A stretch of 26,845 nt of DNA from a virus. A model generated the notes under the pieces. That model made no database searches, was not told the origin of the DNA, and saw only the letters and a list, made by a program, of their open reading frames with translations. The position numbers were made by a program, and so were the translations under genes. Shown here piece after piece: positions 19,578-26,781 of the stretch. How positions within the stretch are numbered: position 1 is the first letter of the stretch; every line of letters starts with the position of its first letter. Location: positions 1-26,845 of the IMG/VR virus record IMGVR_UViG_3300032088_002388; one strand, written 5' to 3'.

Positions 19578-19871
19578 ATGGAAATATTCGAACTTATAAT
19601 GGAGGTAGGTACTCCTATCGCCGGCTCATTAGTTATGGGCTATTTTATATTTTTGATATTAAAACAGATACTAGGAGGTCTCGTTGACTCAATTAGTACT
19701 CTTACTATGTTTACAAAAAGCTTAGAAACAAGAGTTACTACAATGAATAATGAGATTGTAAAAATAGACTTATTGGTAAGTAGTGCTTTAGAATTAACAC
19801 CGCCAGTAGACAGAGTAGCAAGAGCGTCAAACTTTGTTGAAGACGGTAAAATTGATGCTAGGAGGGATTAA
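19578..19871 (+). CDS. Small membrane protein A, paralogous to the next gene
   Basis: 97 residues from ATG 19578, five bases after the late octamer; the frame extends to 19557 but the promoter excludes that start. One membrane segment at about 10-33 (GTPIAGSLVMGYFIFLIL) and a coiled coil (about 40-70). The block G-P then MGYFI, then K-I matches the next protein, so the two are likely tandem paralogues. T4-like marine phages often carry such a protein; role unknown, holin-like or envelope-related. Confidence 0.75.
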   Translation: MEIFELIMEVGTPIAGSLVMGYFIFLILKQILGGLVDSISTLTMFTKSLETRVTTMNNEIVKIDLLVSSALELTPPVDRVARASNFVEDGKIDARRD

Positions 19872-20200
19872 TGGAAGTAAGCCAAGATCCTACAATTGTA
19901 GCGTTAATAAATGATTATGGGTTCCCAGTCGTTTTGGCTGTGGGTATGGGATATTTCATATATTATGTGTGGAAATTTATTTCAGATGAATTGGAACCTA
20001 AAATAGAAGAAATGCATTTTGCATTAATTCGATTAATTGATCAAATACGAATGCTTGATCAAGATATGATTAGATTACAACAAAAAGTAAATGTTGTACT
20101 TGAATACAGAGAGCGACAAAAATTCATCGAAGATCTCGAAGAAAAAGAAGCTCTTATGGAGAAAAAAAATGGAAGAAATAAAACCACTAATAAGTCGTAA
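19871..20200 (+). CDS. Small membrane protein B, paralogous to the preceding gene
   Basis: 109 residues, TAATG overlap with its paralogue. A membrane segment at about 17-38 (YGFPVVLAVGMGYFIYYVW) is followed by a coiled coil (ALIRLIDQIRMLDQDMIRLQ and on) and a charged tail. I recognise this as a widely conserved T4-like phage protein of unknown function. A membrane anchor plus cytoplasmic or periplasmic coiled coil suits assembly or lysis roles. The csgF-like gene starts 32 bases inside its end. Confidence 0.78.
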   Translation: MEVSQDPTIVALINDYGFPVVLAVGMGYFIYYVWKFISDELEPKIEEMHFALIRLIDQIRMLDQDMIRLQQKVNVVLEYRERQKFIEDLEEKEALMEKKNGRNKTTNKS

Positions 20201-20729
20201 TTCTAAAATAGCCATATGGGCTTTTATAGTTATTTTTTTACTTGGATCCGCTGAAGATATATATGGCGATGAATTAGTACATGAATTTAAAAATCCTTCG
20301 TTCAGCGGAGTAGGAACCTCATCTCATTATCTTACAATTGAGAATCAGGAATTTAGTAGAAGACAAGCAATAGCTGAAAAAATAGAGAGTGCATTACAAG
20401 CAGCACAAAGAGATGCAGAAAATACAACATTAGCAAAATTTATGCGTAATCTCGAATCGAGAATTTATGCTCAATTATCTAAACAGCTTGTAGAATCATT
20501 ATTTCAATCATGTACAGCTGAAGCAATAGCTGCAGGAACATGTACAGAAACAACATTTGGTAGTTTTGTCCTAGAAGGAAATACAATTACATATCAAAAA
20601 ACGATATGTGATGAAAGTCTATGGGCTTGTACTCAGGGTGAACAAGTTATTGTTATGACTATTGTTGCTGAAGATGGAACAGAAACACAAATAGTAATTC
20701 CAATTGGCGCTGGATCGACTGGTGGATAA
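20169..20729 (+). CDS. csgF: CsgF-like curli assembly protein
   Basis: 186 residues from ATG 20169 (GGAG upstream); the longer frame to 20091 overlaps the previous gene and is unlikely. A hydrophobic N-terminal segment (AIWAFIVIFLLGSAEDIYG) is a signal peptide or anchor. The mature N-terminus LVHEFKNPSFSG followed by SHYLTIEN matches CsgF, whose N-terminal F-NP-F-G segment inserts into the CsgG channel and forms a second constriction. The rest is a helix and a beta region with two Cys pairs (SCTAEAIAAGTC; CDESLWAC). It is longer than E. coli CsgF (138 aa). csgG follows directly. Confidence 0.85.
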   Translation: MEEIKPLISRNSKIAIWAFIVIFLLGSAEDIYGDELVHEFKNPSFSGVGTSSHYLTIENQEFSRRQAIAEKIESALQAAQRDAENTTLAKFMRNLESRIYAQLSKQLVESLFQSCTAEAIAAGTCTETTFGSFVLEGNTITYQKTICDESLWACTQGEQVIVMTIVAEDGTETQIVIPIGAGSTGG

Positions 20730-21684
20730 GAAGCTTATATTATTAATAGGAGTCCTTCTTATGCAAGGATGTGCTTCTATTGTCCCGCCAGGAGGATTAT
20801 CAGCAACAAATTGTAATCCTGCATTAAATTTAGCGTGTGTAGAATCACCAGAAGTTGTTGAGTTACCTACACATGAAGAATTAAGAAATTTACCACCAGC
20901 AGAAAAACAAATAGTCGTAGCAGTATACGGATTTCCTGATAAAACAGGACAAAGAAAACAAAAAGGAAATGCTGCAATGTTCAGTACAGCAGTATCACAA
21001 GGCGGTGATACAATGCTTATTGACGCATTAAAAAATGCAGGAAAAGGACAATGGTTTAGAGTAGTAGAACGCGTAGGAATAGATCATCTTACAAGAGAAC
21101 GTCAAATCGTTCGTACTACAAGAGAACAATATGGTGAAAAGGATGAAACTGGGTTAGCCCCGCTTCTTTTCGCAGGGATCATTCTTGAAGGAGGTATCAT
21201 TGGATTCGATACTAATATCGAGACTGGGGGAATGGGAGCTCGAACTCTTGGTATTGGTTATTCACAACAATACCGAAGAGACATAGTAACTGTTTCATTA
21301 AGAGCTGTCAGCACATTGACAGGTGAGATTTTACTAAATGTGCAAACGTCAAAAACCATTTTGTCGATCGCTGATGGCTATGACGTATTTAAATTCGTTG
21401 ATATGGACACTCAACTTGTAGAAATAGAAGATGGGATGACAGAAAACGAATCGGTGACACGGTCGCTTCGCTCAACAATTGAAGCAGCTGTGTTAGAAAT
21501 GATATACCAGGGGGAAGAATTAGATTTTTGGAAAATAAATTGGCCAATGAAACAAATCATTGAAAATAAAGTCGAACAGATTATAGACGAAGCTGAAATT
21601 ATATATACTAAGCCAATAGAAGATCCAGAAAACATTCCGGAAGAAGTTATTACCCCTGAAACAATAGAGGAAATAAGAGGATGA
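20722..21684 (+). CDS. csgG: CsgG-like outer-membrane curli secretion channel lipoprotein
   Basis: 320 residues from GTG 20722 (TTG 20704 is an alternative). Lipobox LMQGC puts the lipid on Cys17. The core matches E. coli CsgG closely: VAVYGFPDKTGQ, MFSTAVSQGGDTMLIDAL, WFRVVERVGIDHLTRERQIVR, GGIIGFDTNIETGGMGAR, STLTGEILLNVQTSKTILS. CsgG forms a nonameric outer-membrane pore that exports curlin subunits. By ungapped alignment from memory, the constriction Phe56 is kept (MFSTAV) while Tyr51 and Asn55 are Gly and Met. The acidic C-terminal tail (IEDPENIPEEV...) is an extension. Overlaps csgF by 8 bases and the curlin-like gene by 4. Confidence 0.95.
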   Translation: MDKKLILLIGVLLMQGCASIVPPGGLSATNCNPALNLACVESPEVVELPTHEELRNLPPAEKQIVVAVYGFPDKTGQRKQKGNAAMFSTAVSQGGDTMLIDALKNAGKGQWFRVVERVGIDHLTRERQIVRTTREQYGEKDETGLAPLLFAGIILEGGIIGFDTNIETGGMGARTLGIGYSQQYRRDIVTVSLRAVSTLTGEILLNVQTSKTILSIADGYDVFKFVDMDTQLVEIEDGMTENESVTRSLRSTIEAAVLEMIYQGEELDFWKINWPMKQIIENKVEQIIDEAEIIYTKPIEDPENIPEEVITPETIEEIRG

Positions 21685-22409
21685 ATATTTTTAAAAGATA
21701 TATCGCATTCGCTCTTTTATTATGCCCCGTAGTTGTGTTCGCTGGAGCCAATGATAACAAAATTCTTTTAGATCAATCTGGAGATACACTAAGGCTATAC
21801 GTAGACCAAATCGGTTATGGTAATAAGCTTTGTGGAACTATCTCAAGTGCAGATTGTGCTACTGATTGGGTTTTGACTGGTAACACTGTCACAATGGATA
21901 TAGATATGATAGGTAACTTGAACCAAATCTTTGGTCCAACACTATTTGATTCTACTGATGTTGACTTAAAGTTAACTGGAAATAGTAACATATGGGATTG
22001 GAACGTAGGTTATGGTGGAAGTGCTGATTCATCTGTAATGGATGTTGACATAACCGGTTCTTCAAATACTTTCGATATAGATTGGGGTTATACAGCTTCA
22101 GCTGAAAGATTGGATTTTGATTTAGATATAACCGGTGGATCAAACGTATGGAACATTGATATTAATGCTGATGATGTAACTTGGAATGTGGATGTTGTAG
22201 GAAGTTCAAATAACTTCTTAACAGCACAATCCGATGGTGCAGATAATTCATTAACAATGGAATACATAGGTTCAAATGGAGATATCGATATTATTCAATC
22301 ATCTGGTACATGCCCAACTGGCGTGAGTGGATGTTATGGAATAATAAACGCGGATTTTGACACAGAGAATGGCATTGTTGACATTAAACAAAAAGATACT
22401 GGCGACTAG
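21681..22409 (+). CDS. Curlin-like repeat protein 1, candidate secreted amyloid subunit
   Basis: 242 residues with a signal peptide (IAFALLLCPVVVFAG). The body is made of about seven units of the type hydrophobic-Asp alternation, G-x-x-N, then another strand: QIGYGNK, MIGNLNQ, LTGNSNI, ITGSSNT, ITGGSNV, VVGSSNN. This is the strand-loop-strand pattern of curlin (Q-G--N) with Asp and Trp in place of many Gln. Directly after csgG with an ATGA overlap, it is the natural substrate of the channel. Amyloid formation is inferred, not shown. Four Cys and an acidic composition are unusual for CsgA. Confidence 0.82.
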   Translation: MNIFKRYIAFALLLCPVVVFAGANDNKILLDQSGDTLRLYVDQIGYGNKLCGTISSADCATDWVLTGNTVTMDIDMIGNLNQIFGPTLFDSTDVDLKLTGNSNIWDWNVGYGGSADSSVMDVDITGSSNTFDIDWGYTASAERLDFDLDITGGSNVWNIDINADDVTWNVDVVGSSNNFLTAQSDGADNSLTMEYIGSNGDIDIIQSSGTCPTGVSGCYGIINADFDTENGIVDIKQKDTGD

Positions 22410-23514
22410 TCTATTACTGATTAGTTCAACAGCTTTTGCCAATGATGTTGGCAATATAACTGAACACAAGGGCAGTGGTGGAATTACTCGTGAAGGTGAG
22501 TCATTTGCCACTGATCTTGGTTTAGGCGTTATTGCAATGGATCATATTGAAACAGTTAATGGTCGATTAAAATTAGATTTTATTGATTCTTCTGTACTTA
22601 GATTAACTGAACATACGGAAGTTACATTATACGAATATTATTACAATTCTAAAACCAAAGATGGTGGAATTGGAATGAAAATGGTCAGTGGTACTGCAAG
22701 ATTTTCTACTGGCAGATTAGGTTTATTACCTAAAGAAAATATAGTAATTGATACTCCAACCGCCACAGTGGGCGTACGTGGGACGGATTTTACGACTTCA
22801 GTTGATGAATTGGGAAGAAGTTTAGTAATTCTCCTTCCGGAAACTGAATGTACTATAGATGGTGATTGTTCACCGTCAGGAGAAATTACGGTAACAAATG
22901 AGGGCGGTGTAGTAGTCCTTACAGAAGCATATCAAGCCACAATGGTGTCAAGTTATGATACAGCACCAGCACAACCAGTTACGCTTCAAAATATAAATTT
23001 AAATATGATTGACAATATGTTTATTGTTAATCCACCAAAAGAAATACAGGATCAACAAGAGGAAACTCAAGCTAATACTGCGGTCAATTCTAATGGCCTA
23101 CTTGATTTCACTGAGCTCGATACTGATTATCTGGCCGATGATTTTTTAGCAGAAGATGATTTAGAATTCAATGAACTCGATATGGATTTACTTGATGTCG
23201 ACTTTTTACAAGACATATTGGTTGCTTTAGAAGAAATAAATATTTTAAAAAATAAACAAATTTTATCATCTGCAGGTGGTTCCGGAAATATAGTTGGTAC
23301 TGCTTTAGGATTTGATAAAAATACACAATATAATACAATAATAGATCAAGGTGCTGGTCAAATTTGGTTTTATAGAGAAGTAAATGGAGTTATATCGGTA
23401 AGAATTCCGATAGATTCAAATACAACAGTGGAGAGTGAAAATGAAGGTAAGAAAAATCTTATCAGTGTTGGCGATGGTCAGTCTGTCGTTATCATCATAC
23501 GTCAAAGCGGATAA
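22369..23514 (+). CDS. FecR-domain periplasmic protein
   Basis: 381 residues from ATG 22369, preceded only by a weak AGAG; other start codons upstream are possible. Signal peptide ILATSLLLISSTAFA, then a typical FecR domain at about 30-140 (GESFATDLGLGVIAMDHIETV, VNGRLKLDFIDSSVLRL, then IVIDTPTATVGVRGTDF). FecR domains are periplasmic and signal envelope or ligand state. An acidic Leu/Asp repeat (about 245-285) and a C-terminal beta domain (GDGQSVVIIIRQSG) follow. The gene overlaps its neighbours by 41 and 74 bases in other frames. FecR proteins often accompany CHASE2-cyclase genes in bacteria, as here. Confidence 0.88.
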   Translation: MALLTLNKKILATSLLLISSTAFANDVGNITEHKGSGGITREGESFATDLGLGVIAMDHIETVNGRLKLDFIDSSVLRLTEHTEVTLYEYYYNSKTKDGGIGMKMVSGTARFSTGRLGLLPKENIVIDTPTATVGVRGTDFTTSVDELGRSLVILLPETECTIDGDCSPSGEITVTNEGGVVVLTEAYQATMVSSYDTAPAQPVTLQNINLNMIDNMFIVNPPKEIQDQQEETQANTAVNSNGLLDFTELDTDYLADDFLAEDDLEFNELDMDLLDVDFLQDILVALEEINILKNKQILSSAGGSGNIVGTALGFDKNTQYNTIIDQGAGQIWFYREVNGVISVRIPIDSNTTVESENEGKKNLISVGDGQSVVIIIRQSG

Positions 23515-24265
23515 TACAAACTCAGTTATCATAAGTCAAGTATCAGGTGTATCAACAGATAACTTGAATTTGAATATTGAACAGATAGGTTATAATAATA
23601 AAGTCAATCTTTCTATTGCTCACGATAATAACACACTACTCTTTAAACAAGAAGGTAATAATAACAAAATATCTTGGGTTGACTATTGGGGATCAGGATT
23701 AGCTTATGGTGGTGATTTAGACGGTTCTGGTAATAATTTACATTTTGAACAAAAGTGTACAAGAGGAGCCGGTAATTGTTCTCAATCAGTTATAGGATTT
23801 CATATTAATCATCCAAACAACGTAGTTCGTTGGGGTCAAGGTACAATATTGACAGATATAAATGATACAACTTTTTCAAACGATGGAGATGAAGGTGGTG
23901 GCCATAGATTAAATTTAGATATTCATGGAGAAGATAACAAACTAGTAGGTTATCAAAGAAATGGTAGTTTAAATAATTATAACGGACACACAGCTACAAT
24001 TTATTATTATTCAGATAACAATGAATTTTTTGTTAAACAAGAAACAGATGGTGCTAAGACACTTTCATTGATAACATACAATGACGGAAATACAGGTACA
24101 ATCACACAATCTGGTAATGGAGCTCATAATGCTACAGTAACTTTGACTGGTACAAATCCCACTACATTTAATTTAACTCAAACTAGTAATACAGCTCAAT
24201 CATATTCATTAACTCAAAATTGCCAAACATCAGGTGGATGTTCGGTTAGTGTTACACAAAACTAA
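23441..24265 (+). CDS. Curlin-like repeat protein 2, candidate secreted amyloid subunit
   Basis: 274 residues from ATG 23441 (GGAGAG upstream), with signal peptide ILSVLAMVSLSLSSYVKA. Curlin-type units are clear near the start (IEQIGYNNKVNLSI; FKQEGNNNKISW) and end (ITQSGNGAHNATVTLTG; LTQTSNTAQ; SLTQNC). The middle (about 85-200) is Gly/Asn/Asp-rich and less regular. It is closer to bacterial CsgA/CsgB than protein 1 because it keeps Gln. It starts 74 bases inside the FecR gene. The pair may act as major and minor (nucleator) subunits, by analogy with CsgA/CsgB; that is inference. Confidence 0.85.
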   Translation: MKVRKILSVLAMVSLSLSSYVKADNTNSVIISQVSGVSTDNLNLNIEQIGYNNKVNLSIAHDNNTLLFKQEGNNNKISWVDYWGSGLAYGGDLDGSGNNLHFEQKCTRGAGNCSQSVIGFHINHPNNVVRWGQGTILTDINDTTFSNDGDEGGGHRLNLDIHGEDNKLVGYQRNGSLNNYNGHTATIYYYSDNNEFFVKQETDGAKTLSLITYNDGNTGTITQSGNGAHNATVTLTGTNPTTFNLTQTSNTAQSYSLTQNCQTSGGCSVSVTQN

Positions 24266-24429
24266 TGTCAAATTGGATTTTTAATAAACTCGCCCCGTAT
24301 GCTATAAGATTTAGAGAATGGTCTAAAGGAAAAACGTGGGTTCAAATCCCATTATGGATTCTTATATTGTGGATGTTAGGTTTTGCAAATCCATATTGGT
24401 GTGTTTATCCAGTTTGTTGGATAAATTAA
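24265..24429 (+). CDS. Small membrane protein (54 aa)
   Basis: ATG 24265 overlaps the previous stop (TAATG); TAA at 24427-24429. One membrane segment (WVQIPLWILILWMLGFAN) with a Trp/Tyr/Cys-rich C-terminus (PYWCVYPVCWIN). Placed in the curli-type operon between the second curlin and the cyclase; probably an envelope accessory, function unknown. Confidence 0.6.
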   Translation: MSNWIFNKLAPYAIRFREWSKGKTWVQIPLWILILWMLGFANPYWCVYPVCWIN

Positions 24430-24506
24430 TGAGAAGAAGATTTTTATATTTTAAATATGGATTTCCACAATCGAAGAAAGGGTCTATTCTAGACATATAC
24501 GTATGA
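24429..24506 (+). CDS. Mini-ORF (25 aa) coupling to the cyclase gene
   Basis: ATG 24429 overlaps the previous TAA by one base, and its TGA overlaps the cyclase ATG (ATGA at 24503-24506). The peptide is basic (MRRRFLYFKYGFPQSKKG). Without it the cyclase start would have no nearby ribosome binding site, so this ORF may serve mainly for translational coupling. Confidence 0.45.
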   Translation: MRRRFLYFKYGFPQSKKGSILDIYV

Positions 24507-26362
24507 AATATTTAACAAGCATTTGGACAGTTATAGCTGTTATTGCATTTGGATTGTTTCTTAAAATATCCAATGTTCCTCAAATTGAACAAATCCAGCT
24601 TATGGGATTTGACGCAAAAATTCAATCACTACCCAAACAAAAAGACGAAGATGTAATTCTTTATGAAATTGGAGAAGGTACATTAGAAAAATGGGGTCAA
24701 TTTCCATTACCTCGTCAATACTATGCCCAAATGATATCTGACTTAATAAATGCAAATGCCGAAATTAAGGCTTTTACGATTATGTTCCCAGAGGCCGACA
24801 GGTTTGGAGGAGATCCAGCATTTGAATCGTGGATTAAAGACTCTGGAGTGGTTCTATCACAAAAAGCCGATCCTCGTGGAAGATCAGACGTAGCTCCATA
24901 TGTTGGAACTGCCATGAAAGGCGAAGGCGATCCTATGCAATTTCTTCAAGAATACGAAAAAATTCTAACAAATGTAGAAATAGTTGAAAGACATGCTTGG
25001 GGAGCAGGAATATCTAATGTAGCTCCAGAAGTTGATGGAATAGTACGTAAGTTTCCTTTAGTTGTACAAGTTAATGGTCAAAGATATCCATCATTATCGG
25101 TAGAAATTATTAGAGCTGAGAATCAGACAAAGGGTTATACAATTAATACTGATCCAGATCTTGGAATAGTAGATCTTTTTATACCACCAAAATTACATTC
25201 AAAAACAAATTCGGATGGAACAGCTTATATTAACTATTCAATAACGCACGATCGTTATGAAGCGGGAGTTGACACTCTTCCAGATCTTCGTGGGAAAACA
25301 GTTCTGATTGGTGTTTCGGCTCTTGGGATTGTGCCTGAGATTCTGACTCCGTTAGGGTTAAAGTTTCCCCATGAGATTCAAGCATCGGCTCTATCTTCGA
25401 TCCTTTCAGAGGATTCAATAATCCGTCCTTATTGGGCTGATTTGGCGGAAATAGGTCTAATTCTAATTGGGTCTCTGTTGATTCTTTCATGTGTTTATTT
25501 CTTTCCTGCGATAATCGGATTAGGCGCCTTTGGCGTTGTTGGTGCTGTAAGCTTCTATTTCTCCAGCTATTTTTGGACGAATTCACTATATCTCCTTGAT
25601 TGGACATTCGCTATAGTATTATATATAATAGTCTTCGCGCATGCAAGTTTTAATAACTTTTGGATCCAATTTAAATTAAGACAACAAATTAAAGGTCAGT
25701 TTGGTACATATCTTTCACCTGATATGGTGAATATGTTGATTAAAGATCCAAGTTTAATGAAGCTTGGGGGTGATAGAAAGGAAATGACATTTTTATTCAT
25801 GGATATATGTGGATTTACCCCAATATCGGAATATTATAAGAATAAAGATGATCCCGAAGGATTAGTAGAATTAGTCAATGAATTCCTCGATGCAATGACA
25901 AAAATCATTCTCAAAAATGGAGGAACAATTGACAAATATATGGGTGACTGCATAATGGCATTTTGGAATGCACCATTACCTTGTAAAAATCACGCTGAAA
26001 TGGCAGTTAAATCAGCAATGGAAATTGAAATAAAAGTAAATGAACTCAAAGAAATCTATAAAGAACGTGGTCTTCCTGATATCAATGTTGGGACTGGCAT
26101 TAACACCGGGGATTGTATTGTTGGTAACATGGGTAGTGAATCCAGATTTGACTATTCGGTTATTGGAGATGCAGTCAACCTTGCTGCTCGACTCGAGGCA
26201 ACTGCTGCCCGTCATGAATACATAGATTACAAAACTATCATCTCAAGCTTTACAATGAAACAACTCCCAGAAGGATATTTCTGTGAGAAGATTGGTGATA
26301 TCAAAGTAAAGGGTAAAGAAGAAACCATCTCTATATTCTCCCCTGGAATATACCGTAAGTAG
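24503..26362 (+). CDS. CHASE2-domain adenylate cyclase (class III)
   Basis: 619 residues. Layout: an N-terminal membrane segment (about 5-21), a periplasmic CHASE2 sensor (about 30-300), three membrane segments (about 316-381), and a cytoplasmic class III cyclase domain (about 425-605). Catalytic residues are in place: metal Asp434 (FMDICGFT) and Asp482 (DKYMGD), adenine-binding Lys478 and Asp556 (SVIGD), transition-state Asn559 and Arg563 (NLAARLE). Lys and Asp at the purine site favour ATP, so it should make cAMP. The sensor faces the compartment through which FecR and the curlin-like proteins pass. The part of the gene at about 25260-25560 is unusually GC-rich. Confidence 0.93.
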   Translation: MKYLTSIWTVIAVIAFGLFLKISNVPQIEQIQLMGFDAKIQSLPKQKDEDVILYEIGEGTLEKWGQFPLPRQYYAQMISDLINANAEIKAFTIMFPEADRFGGDPAFESWIKDSGVVLSQKADPRGRSDVAPYVGTAMKGEGDPMQFLQEYEKILTNVEIVERHAWGAGISNVAPEVDGIVRKFPLVVQVNGQRYPSLSVEIIRAENQTKGYTINTDPDLGIVDLFIPPKLHSKTNSDGTAYINYSITHDRYEAGVDTLPDLRGKTVLIGVSALGIVPEILTPLGLKFPHEIQASALSSILSEDSIIRPYWADLAEIGLILIGSLLILSCVYFFPAIIGLGAFGVVGAVSFYFSSYFWTNSLYLLDWTFAIVLYIIVFAHASFNNFWIQFKLRQQIKGQFGTYLSPDMVNMLIKDPSLMKLGGDRKEMTFLFMDICGFTPISEYYKNKDDPEGLVELVNEFLDAMTKIILKNGGTIDKYMGDCIMAFWNAPLPCKNHAEMAVKSAMEIEIKVNELKEIYKERGLPDINVGTGINTGDCIVGNMGSESRFDYSVIGDAVNLAARLEATAARHEYIDYKTIISSFTMKQLPEGYFCEKIGDIKVKGKEETISIFSPGIYRK

Positions 26363-26385
26363 TATATAACAAAATAATCTAAGAA

Positions 26386-26418
26386 AAGCATGTACATTCC
26401 TGGCCAGTGTGGTATAAT
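26386..26418 (+). promoter_or_regulatory. Early/middle promoter 4 (AAGCATGTACA box, extended -10)
   Basis: AAGCATGTACA (TGTACA 26391-26396), 16-base spacer, GTGTGG-TATAAT (26413-26418). Expected start about 26425, leaving a leader of about 28 bases with AAGG before the ATG at 26453. The 90 bases between the cyclase gene and 26453 hold only this element; no convincing terminator hairpin is seen. Confidence 0.82.
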
Positions 26419-26452
26419 AGCCCTATTAAATAATTGAATAAGGCATAATATT

Positions 26453-26542
26453 ATGAATGATGATAACTGGACCATGGAGCTAGACGGCGAAGTCGTTACC
26501 TTCCTAACACAGGAAGAGTATGACGCGGAGGTGGAAAAATGA
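26453..26542 (+). CDS. Mini-protein (29 aa), acidic
   Basis: ATG 26453 to TGA 26540-26542, directly downstream of promoter 4 with AAGG at 26440-26443, and coupled to the next gene by an ATGA overlap. The peptide is acidic (NDDNWTMELDGEVVTFLTQE). Short first genes of this type are common in phage early operons; function unknown. Confidence 0.6.
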   Translation: MNDDNWTMELDGEVVTFLTQEEYDAEVEK

Positions 26543-26781
26543 TTTTTAAGCATAAACGTTTAGTTAACGGAATAACAATTACCGATAGAGCTACAAAAGA
26601 AGTTCTAGAAATTGCTCTTAATTACAAAGAAATGCAACTCGCATTGGATAATTCTAAGACTGTGCTTGATTCATGGGCATTATTACTCGATATGCTTAAA
26701 GAAAGGCTAGGTCTAATTATAATGGATAATTATGATTTAGAGACAATTACTGTTGAAGGTAAAACGAGACCATTACATTGA
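26539..26781 (+). CDS. Small phage protein, unknown function
   Basis: 80 residues, ATGA overlap with the preceding mini-gene and GGAGG just upstream. Probably helical (EVLEIALNYKEMQLALDN, LDSWALLLDMLKERLG). No motif recognised. As part of an early/middle operon it may act on host functions or replication. Confidence 0.65.
   Translation: MIFKHKRLVNGITITDRATKEVLEIALNYKEMQLALDNSKTVLDSWALLLDMLKERLGLIIMDNYDLETITVEGKTRPLH

Noticed and set aside
21681-24265. CRISPR or DNA-level tandem repeats in the curlin-like genes
   Set aside because: The repeats are at protein level (G-x-x-N units) with varied codons; there are no equal-length direct DNA repeats with spacers.
25230-25607. Antisense open frame of 125 codons within the cyclase gene
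   Set aside because: It is polar and repetitive in composition, has no start signal, and coincides with the GC-rich patch that removes stop codons by chance; the + strand frame has a full cyclase family match.
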